A stretch of 36,784 nucleotides of DNA, taken from positions 1 to 36,784 of the forward strand of contig CAYRZU010000030.1 in NCBI GenBank assembly GCA_964428895.1, written 5' to 3'. The notes below the pieces were generated by a model, which worked only from the letters and a program-made list of their open reading frames with translations, searched no databases and was not told the DNA's origin. The position numbers and the translations under genes are program-made. This DNA is from HyVt-337 sp964428895. GTDB taxonomy: Bacteria; Planctomycetota; Phycisphaerae; SM23-33. Of the stretch, positions 30,169-36,784 are shown piece after piece. Within the stretch, counting starts at the first letter, position 1. Every line of letters begins with the position of its first letter.

Positions 30169-32138
30169 CAGTCCAGCCCTCGCAGTTGGACGGTGGCATG
30201 GTTGATCGCGTAGGTGTCGGCCAGAACGCGGGCCATGAGCAACTGCGCCTCGTAAGGGGCCGACAGGTTCAGCCAGGGCAGGCCCGGGGCGACCGCAGCG
30301 GCGACATCCTGAACCGTCCGGCGAACCAACAGTTCGACGATACTAGCCGGCGGCATGTGCGGCCCCCACAACATCCAATCCATGGCCCGGCGGTCGCTGG
30401 CGACCAGCAGCGCCGTCAGCGCGCGCCGCTGAGGAAACTGCAACACCCCCAGCAACGTGTAGACGTGCTCATGTTGACCGGATTGGCCCAGGATCAGCAG
30501 CGCGCACCGATAGGAGTGCTGGACGAACGGATTGTCCTCGGCGCCGAGGCCGGCCCCCTCCAGCCGTTGGCGGATTCGTTCGACCGCGGCCGATCGGTCG
30601 GTGGGCGCCCGGGCCGACAGGGCCAGCAACATCGCTCCGGCGGCGCGTTCCTCGTCACTGTAGACCAAACCGGCCGGATCGGCCCCGGGTGCCGGCAGCA
30701 TGGCTTGGCCCACCGCGTAGGCGTCGGCCGAGCGGGCAGACCTGGCCAGCCGCCAGGCCACGTAGTCGCCCGGCAGCGTGTAGTGCGAGGCGGCCGCATT
30801 GCGGACAAACTCGTCCGCCAGCGGCGCCTCAAGGTCCCACAGGACCGCGGCCGCAGCCGCCGAGGCCACCGGCGTGGTCAGTGTCTGGGGTGGCTGGTCG
30901 TCGTCGGGGTCGTCCAGAACGAAACTCCACACCGCCGCCTGCTGAAGCAGCTTGATGCACTCCTCGGCGGTCGGGGCCGGCCGGCCGTCTTGGTCAATCG
31001 CAAGCTGATGTCGCAGGGCGATCACGGCCAAGGTCATCGTCGGTTCGACCGTCGGGCTCCAGGCGACGTGAATGGCGTCGTAGAGCTCTCGTCGAACGGG
31101 CATGGCCAAGTTGTTTGCCGCCAGGATCGCGGCGCGGAGTTGTTCGACCGTAATGCCGGCCTCGGCATCGGCGGCCGCAGCGAGGACAGACCGAATCAAC
31201 GGCCTGGCGTTGGCGGCGTCGAGTCGGCCGGCGGCGACCAGCAGCATCGGGTCGACCCGCCCAATCGTCAGGTCGCTATCGGTCTTGCCCAGCAACCGCA
31301 GGAGAACCGATTCGACCAGGATGTTCACGGCCGTGCGCGCCTGGTCGTTGTCCAGGGCCATCGCCGCCATCAGCAGCCAGTGGCGGTCAGGCCCGGGCAG
31401 CGCGTCCTGGAGCTTCCGGCAGATGACAGAGGCATGCTCGGTCGGTGCCAGCCGGGCCAGGGCGTAGGCGGCTGCGCCAACCACCTCCGGCTCGCGGTCG
31501 TCCAGCAGCGTGGCGATATCGGGGGCCAGGTCGGTTCGGCCGGCCAGGGCGGCGTCCACAGCGGCGGCGAGCCGAACGGCCGGTTCGTCATCGGCCAGCA
31601 GTAGCTTGAGGGCGTCGTCGTGGCCGAGCTTGGCGGCCAGGACAGCCGAGGTCTCGCGAACTTCCACAGTCGGATCGACGATCGCCGCGGCGAGGAATCG
31701 GCGCTGGTGCGGGTTGTCGCGGTCGACGATGCATTGATGCTGCAGGCTGAGCCATCGCGATCGGGCGTCGTCGGTGGCTTCGAATTGCAGGGCGGCCATC
31801 CGGTCAAGGTGCTCAGCGGACCGGTCGGGGGTCCGAAACTGACCGATCAGATTCAGCGCTGAGGCGATCCCGTAGAAGCGACGGTCGTTGTCGGTATCCA
31901 GGGCGGCCACCAGTCGGTGTCGGGTGGCGTCGCGAGCCTTGGCGCGTACGGCCGCCCGCTGAATGACGCGCTCCCGCAGCATCTCGTTGTCGTGGCCGAG
32001 CTGACGAATCAGGACGTGGTCGGTCATCAACGGATACAGCGCCACGGCCAGGACGAGGCCCGCCAACAGACTCACGGTGACCATGAGGATGCGTCGCTGC
32101 CATTTATAGATGTTGGTCTGGGCGGGGCTCTTGCTCAT
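30168..32138 (-). CDS. Membrane-anchored HEAT-repeat-like protein
   Basis: 656 aa. One N-terminal transmembrane helix (about 17-37) puts the bulk outside or on the membrane; the positive inside rule (KWQRR before the helix) suggests the C-terminal part is periplasmic. Residues 130-270 contain HEAT-like helical pairs (PTVEVRETSAVLAAKLGHDDALKLLL, EPAVRLAAAVDAALA, REPEVVGAAAYALARLAP). The remainder to 650 is alpha-helical, Ala/Leu-rich, and probably continues the solenoid with diverged repeats. No catalytic motif is seen. It is first in a coupled unit with comF. It probably acts as a protein-binding scaffold; function unknown. Confidence 0.75.
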   Translation of the reverse strand: MSKSPAQTNIYKWQRRILMVTVSLLAGLVLAVALYPLMTDHVLIRQLGHDNEMLRERVIQRAAVRAKARDATRHRLVAALDTDNDRRFYGIASALNLIGQFRTPDRSAEHLDRMAALQFEATDDARSRWLSLQHQCIVDRDNPHQRRFLAAAIVDPTVEVRETSAVLAAKLGHDDALKLLLADDEPAVRLAAAVDAALAGRTDLAPDIATLLDDREPEVVGAAAYALARLAPTEHASVICRKLQDALPGPDRHWLLMAAMALDNDQARTAVNILVESVLLRLLGKTDSDLTIGRVDPMLLVAAGRLDAANARPLIRSVLAAAADAEAGITVEQLRAAILAANNLAMPVRRELYDAIHVAWSPTVEPTMTLAVIALRHQLAIDQDGRPAPTAEECIKLLQQAAVWSFVLDDPDDDQPPQTLTTPVASAAAAAVLWDLEAPLADEFVRNAAASHYTLPGDYVAWRLARSARSADAYAVGQAMLPAPGADPAGLVYSDEERAAGAMLLALSARAPTDRSAAVERIRQRLEGAGLGAEDNPFVQHSYRCALLILGQSGQHEHVYTLLGVLQFPQRRALTALLVASDRRAMDWMLWGPHMPPASIVELLVRRTVQDVAAAVAPGLPWLNLSAPYEAQLLMARVLADTYAINHATVQLRGLD

Positions 32139-32239
32139 GTTGGCTCAAAGTCTACGCGCCGCGCGGGCGGGTCGTCACGGTTCTTTTGACGCACAAAGGT
32201 CCGCCGAGTTCACGGCGGGCGGGCATTTGCCGGTGAGGA

Positions 32240-32248
32240 TGTTATAAT
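32240..32248 (+). promoter_or_regulatory. Extended -10 promoter element for fumC
   Basis: TGT followed by a perfect TATAAT (32243-32248), an extended -10 with no good -35. The start codon is 30 nt downstream. Confidence 0.55.
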
Positions 32249-32277
32249 CCGCCCACCTGGGGGGCAGGACGAAGGCG

Positions 32278-33675
<1,398 letters not shown>

Positions 33676-33683
33676 TCGTTCGG

Positions 33684-34499
33684 TCAGTCACCTTCCGGCA
33701 GACAGATGTAGGTGTCCGTTCTGCTGACGGGCATGGCGCTGATCTGATCGGAGTTACTCCCGTCCGGGCTCTGCACCGTGTAGATGTCGTCTCCGCTCTT
33801 GCCGCACCGCGAATCCGTCAGCTTCTTGCGGAAGCCTACCGAGCCGACGGCTGTCAGGTAGGCGGTGCCCAAGCGCTTGTGGTTGGAGGGGGCGAACTCA
33901 CCGGGACCCTCTCCGACGGCCCCGCCGGGGTTCCGATCGGCGAAGGTGACGAACGCGCTGGGCAGGCCGGCGTTCAGCCGGGCCGGGTTGATGTCCGTGC
34001 CGTTGCCGTCGTAGGACCAGTGCATGCCGTAGGAATAGTTGTCGGGGCTGTACCAGCCGAAATCTCGGGGGAAGTCGTCGCTGGCTTCGATGGCGGATCG
34101 CTCCCGCGACTTGTAGCGGTCATCGGCGGGGCAGTGGAAGACCTCCGGGGTGATCAGGTCTTCGCTGACCAGCAGCCAGACGTTCTGCATCACGTTCTGT
34201 CCGAGGAAGACCCAGTCCTCGCCATCTTCGCCGAAGGGAACGTCGGTCGGGCCGTCGTCGGGGATCGATTCTTCCGGGTTGGTGTACTCGGGGTCGATCA
34301 CGGGCAGTGCGTTGGTGTTCCCATCGGCGTAGAGCGCTGCCGCGGAGTTGACCGATCGCAGGTTGTTCATGCAGGCGGCTTTCTTGGCCATGGCGATGGC
34401 GTGCTGGATGGCCGGCAGGAGCATCACCACCAGCAGGCTGATGATGGCCACGACCACCAGCAGTTCAATGAGCGTGAATCCTTTGTGTTCGTGTCGCAT
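33684..34499 (-). CDS. Prepilin-like protein with type IV N-methylation signal (paralogue B)
   Basis: 271 aa from the ATG at 34499, chosen because it puts the leader MRHEHKG directly before FTLIELLVVVAIISLLVVMLL and has GGGAGA at ribosome-site distance; the frame is open to 34706 but that extension does not look coding. Prepilin peptidase would cut after Gly7. It matches paralogue A along its length: WLLVSEDLI, FHCPADD, DNYSYGMHW, VTFADRNPGGAVG, His207 in SNHKRLGTAYLTAVGSVGF, CGKSGDDIYTVQ and DTYIC. As in A, the DG of the H-X9-DG signature is replaced (here AV). The role may be a pilus, secretion or surface pseudopilin; no assembly genes are adjacent. Confidence 0.88.
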   Translation of the reverse strand: MRHEHKGFTLIELLVVVAIISLLVVMLLPAIQHAIAMAKKAACMNNLRSVNSAAALYADGNTNALPVIDPEYTNPEESIPDDGPTDVPFGEDGEDWVFLGQNVMQNVWLLVSEDLITPEVFHCPADDRYKSRERSAIEASDDFPRDFGWYSPDNYSYGMHWSYDGNGTDINPARLNAGLPSAFVTFADRNPGGAVGEGPGEFAPSNHKRLGTAYLTAVGSVGFRKKLTDSRCGKSGDDIYTVQSPDGSNSDQISAMPVSRTDTYICLPEGD

Positions 34500-34940
34500 G
34501 GGTCGAGTCTCCCAATGTCGCTCGGCCGGCAGCGGGGGTCGGTGTATGGATGGTATGAATGCATGGACGTTGACCCGTTCGCCGTAGGTCCGAACTTGGG
34601 CCGCGTGAATGGCCCTGACCGCATCGAATGTTCCCGAACGACCGTCGCTCGGGCTGTCACCAACGTTTGGGCCGATCGCACCGGGCGCGCAGCAGCTACC
34701 GCGCATCGTTGGTGGCTAGACAACGCCCACGATCAGCGGTTGGAGGGGGAAGACCATTCGAGCGGCGGAGATGATGGGTGAATATGGATGATGAGGATAA
34801 GAGCAGTTCGCACCGCCGCGGTCAGCCTTTCTCATCCACTGTTATCTTAGGCCGTGTCCAATCGCAGCGACCACAAAAAGAAACGCGGCGGGTCGGGGGA
34901 CCCGCCGCGCTAGGTTATGACAATGGTTGCTACGATCAGC
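34500..34940. other. Intergenic region between the ThuA unit and prepilin paralogue B
   Basis: 441 nt. It contains the terminator of the ThuA-like gene (34871-34909) and the upstream region of the prepilin gene. I found no clear sigma70-type promoter and no supportable small gene; the open frame extending the prepilin upstream has no start site of quality. Confidence 0.6.
34871..34909 (-). terminator. Intrinsic terminator of the ThuA-like gene
   Basis: A perfect 11-bp GC stem CGCGGCGGGTC (34884-34894) and its complement (34899-34909), 4-nt loop. Read on minus it is followed by TTTCTTTTTG. It lies about 30 nt beyond the gene's TAA. Confidence 0.85.
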
Positions 34941-35594
34941 TTACTTGGCGCACTTGCCGACGAGTTTGCCGTGGCCGGCCCACATGATGCCGCGAACCGT
35001 CATCGCCACGACCTTGGGATACTTGCGCAGTTCTTTGGCCTCGTGGCCCAGGGCCGAATAGAACACGCGGCCCTTGTCCCAGCTCTTGGTCCAGGCGACG
35101 GGCATGGTGTTGCCGTCGAGCCCGACCGCGGTGGTTGCCAGCACGCGGTTGGCGGGGTTGACCAGCATGTAGTACTGCTCCGAGACGTAGTCAAAGCTCT
35201 CCATGCCGGCGGTGATCAGGTGCGTCCGATCGACGACGTCCACGCGGTACTTGATGATGCCGCCCGGATGGTCCACGAACTGCCCGCCCGTCATCATCTG
35301 ATAGGTCAGGTTGCCGCGGAACGCATCGCACATGCCGCCGTGGATGCCGGCGATGCCGACGCCGCCGCGGACGGCCTTATCGAGGTTGGTCCACTGCTTG
35401 TCCGACATCTCACCCATGGTCCAGCAGGGCACGACGACGTCGAACGTCTTGAGGTTCTTGAGGTTTTCCAGCGGCGTCAGCGAGTTGACGCGCGTGACCT
35501 TCACGCCCTTGGCCTTGAGCTTGGTCTCCAGCATCTTGGAGACGGGCCCGGGGTCGTGGCCGTCCCAGCCGCCCCAAAGAATCAATGCCTTCAT
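34941..35594 (-). CDS. ThuA-like domain protein (trehalose utilisation family)
   Basis: 217 aa. A class I glutamine-amidotransferase-like fold: MKALILWGGWDGHDPGPVSKMLE, FDVVVPCWTMGEMSD, GVGIAGIHGGMCDAF, then HPGG, DRTHLITAGM, VLATTAV, MPVAWTKSWDKGRVFYSALGHEAKEL. ThuA proteins are tied to disaccharide oxidation or epimerisation in rhizobia and are very numerous in Planctomycetota beside Gfo/Idh oxidoreductases; the chemical role is unsettled. Its AAAGGA ribosome site and 30-nt distance from the oxidoreductase mark a co-transcribed pair. The Lys-rich AAG codon use differs slightly from neighbours. Confidence 0.88.
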   Translation of the reverse strand: MKALILWGGWDGHDPGPVSKMLETKLKAKGVKVTRVNSLTPLENLKNLKTFDVVVPCWTMGEMSDKQWTNLDKAVRGGVGIAGIHGGMCDAFRGNLTYQMMTGGQFVDHPGGIIKYRVDVVDRTHLITAGMESFDYVSEQYYMLVNPANRVLATTAVGLDGNTMPVAWTKSWDKGRVFYSALGHEAKELRKYPKVVAMTVRGIMWAGHGKLVGKCAK

Positions 35595-35624
35595 GAGTCT
35601 AGTCCTTTCGGTATTCGCGGTTGG

Positions 35625-36665
35625 TTACGCGTACTTGGTCGGGATGGCCCGGCCGAGCTTGGCGCTCTTGTTGGCCAGGTCGATGATGTGGATCGGACGA
35701 CGCGACCATTCGGGCGTGATGATCAGGTCTTTGCCCTTGGTCATGTGGTCGGCCACGTTCTTGTAGAACTTCGCCCAGTCGCCGGGGTCGTTGGGGCCCT
35801 TGGTGATGACGGTCTCATCGCCCACGTGCTTGATGATCTCGAAATCGCCGTGATTCATCAGGTACGTGCCCTTGGTGCCGGTGATTTCGATCATGCTGGG
35901 CTTGGGATTCGAGTCGATCGACGACATGGTCAGCGTTAGCCACTGGCCGGTGTTGAACCGAACGATGGCGACGGCTTCGTCTTCGTTGGTGTCGGCTTTC
36001 CACTTGGTCTTGGGCGCCCAGAAGCCTTTCTTGGCCAGGCCCATGACCTCGGTCATTTTCGCGTCCGACAGCTTGAGGATCTGCAGGGCGTATTCCAGGA
36101 CGTGCACGCCCCAGTCGTACAGCACGCCGCCGGAGATGCTCTTGCTCGACCGCCACCAGTCGCCCGGCTTGGAGTAGTTGCCCATGTGGGCTTCCATGCG
36201 GACCACGTCGCCGATGACGCCGGACTTGATCTTCTTAACGCCGGTGATGGCGCAGCCATCCCAGTGACGGTTGTGGTAGGTCGTCAGCATGACGCGGTTC
36301 TTCTTGGCCGCGGCGATCATTTGGTCGCACTCTTCGGTGGTGATGGCCAGGGGCTTCTCGCAGCAGACGCTCTTGCCGGCGTTGAGGCACTGGAGCACGT
36401 GCTTGGCGTGCAGGTTGTGCGGCGTGATCACGACCACCAGATTCACGTCGGACTTTTTGAGCATCTGGGTGATCGACGTATAGGTCTCGATGTCGGGCCA
36501 GTCGGCCTTGGCGATTTCCAGACACTTCTTGTCGAGGTCGCAGGCGGCTACCGGGGTCATGCCCGCGGTCTTCATATCGTCCAGGTGGACCTTGCCCATG
36601 CCGAAGGCGCCGCTGTAGCCGATAACGCCGACCTTGATGTCGCTGGCTTTGGTGAACTTCTTCAC
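35625..36665 (-). CDS. Gfo/Idh/MocA-family NAD(P)-dependent oxidoreductase
   Basis: 346 aa from a GTG with AAAGGAG upstream. The N-terminal Rossmann domain (10-125) carries VGVIGYSGAFGMGKVH, the VVVITPHNLHAKHVLQCLNAGKSV segment and the family signature EKP (Glu103-Lys104-Pro105) with catalytic Lys104. The C-terminal alpha/beta domain has GGVLYDWGVHVLEYAL with Asp184 and His188, the usual catalytic His/Asp pair. It acts on a sugar or polyol, identity unknown. There is no Tat or signal leader, so it is cytoplasmic, unlike many planctomycete secreted members. The ThuA-like gene lies next downstream and another gene ends 53 nt upstream. Confidence 0.92.
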   Translation of the reverse strand: MKKFTKASDIKVGVIGYSGAFGMGKVHLDDMKTAGMTPVAACDLDKKCLEIAKADWPDIETYTSITQMLKKSDVNLVVVITPHNLHAKHVLQCLNAGKSVCCEKPLAITTEECDQMIAAAKKNRVMLTTYHNRHWDGCAITGVKKIKSGVIGDVVRMEAHMGNYSKPGDWWRSSKSISGGVLYDWGVHVLEYALQILKLSDAKMTEVMGLAKKGFWAPKTKWKADTNEDEAVAIVRFNTGQWLTLTMSSIDSNPKPSMIEITGTKGTYLMNHGDFEIIKHVGDETVITKGPNDPGDWAKFYKNVADHMTKGKDLIITPEWSRRPIHIIDLANKSAKLGRAIPTKYA

Positions 36666-36718
36666 GACGGACTCCTTTGTTGAGTATTGCGTGTGGTGGG
36701 CTCGCGGCCCGTTGGTGT

Positions 36719-36784
36719 CTATTGCTTCGCTGCCGCGGCGACGGCCGCCACGACGGCTTGGTGCGTGTTGGGATCCATCATCTC
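36719..36784 (-). CDS. C-terminal end of a further gene in the ThuA/oxidoreductase unit
   Basis: Only the last 21 residues (MMDPNTHQAVVAAVAAAAKQ preceded by Glu) and a TAG are inside the window. The Ala-rich helical end could belong to a sugar isomerase, phosphatase or another oxidoreductase, but it is too short to name. Same strand and 53 nt before the Gfo/Idh start, so probably co-transcribed. Confidence 0.5.
   Translation of the reverse strand, partial: EMMDPNTHQAVVAAVAAAAKQ

Noticed and set aside
30186..31604. 472-codon open frame on plus
   Set aside because: Shadow of the HEAT-like gene on the other strand; repetitive Gly/Arg/Gln composition.
34500..34706. N-terminal extension of prepilin paralogue B
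   Set aside because: It would place about 69 residues before the prepilin leader, which must be short and end in Gly; the ATG at 34499 has a better ribosome site.

Overview
The window is a GC-rich, densely packed bacterial chromosome segment. Gene content points to the Planctomycetota, most likely a Phycisphaerae-type lineage. The clues are two single-copy prepilin-like proteins with a planctomycete-style C-terminus, a DUF6677-like membrane protein, a ThuA/Gfo-Idh sugar-catabolism pair, a eukaryote-type UDP-sugar pyrophosphorylase, and Kdo transferase (outer membrane/LPS). The lineage call is inference from families, not from a marker tree. I see no rRNA, tRNA, CRISPR array, transposase or phage gene. 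Most of the window is housekeeping.

Layout. 1-5.8 kb, minus strand: murA (cut by the edge), prmC, an isochorismatase-fold protein lacking the usual catalytic cysteine, two coupled membrane proteins, a SpoIIE-type PP2C phosphatase, and an overlapping DUF192 lipoprotein/maf pair. 5.9-8.0 kb, plus: a small coiled-coil protein behind a very good sigma70 promoter, a 0.5 kb non-coding stretch with palindromes, then an unknown ORF that runs 227 nt into lexA. A bidirectional terminator separates lexA from the minus-strand PHP phosphoesterase-cysK pair and a ThiF/MoeB-like E1 enzyme (8.0-10.7 kb). 10.8-16.8 kb, plus: a 2[4Fe-4S] ferredoxin with its own promoter and terminator, then a TPR/HExxH-protease/TPR protein, a MazG-like pyrophosphohydrolase, waaA and proB. 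16.8-19.8 kb, minus: nth, nadK and a UAP1-like nucleotidyltransferase.

20-24.5 kb, plus: a prepilin-like protein, then phoH and pgpH (7TM-HD). The usual third member, ybeY, is displaced to 28.9 kb. Between them on the opposite strand is a polysaccharide-modification cassette: a GT87-type membrane glycosyltransferase, an AlgJ/AlgX-like SGNH protein and an AlgI-like MBOAT acyltransferase. 29.4-32.1 kb, minus: comF and a membrane-anchored HEAT-repeat protein. 32.3-33.7 kb: fumC on plus. 33.7-36.8 kb, minus: a second prepilin-like protein clearly paralogous to the first, then a ThuA-like protein, a Gfo/Idh/MocA oxidoreductase and the tail of a further gene.

No complete new multi-gene system is evident. 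The best leads are the phoH-pgpH/acetylation-cassette/ybeY arrangement, the ORF-lexA overlap, the isochorismatase-fold pseudoenzyme candidate, the TPR-embedded metalloprotease, and the two prepilin-like paralogues that share an unusual C-terminal signature.
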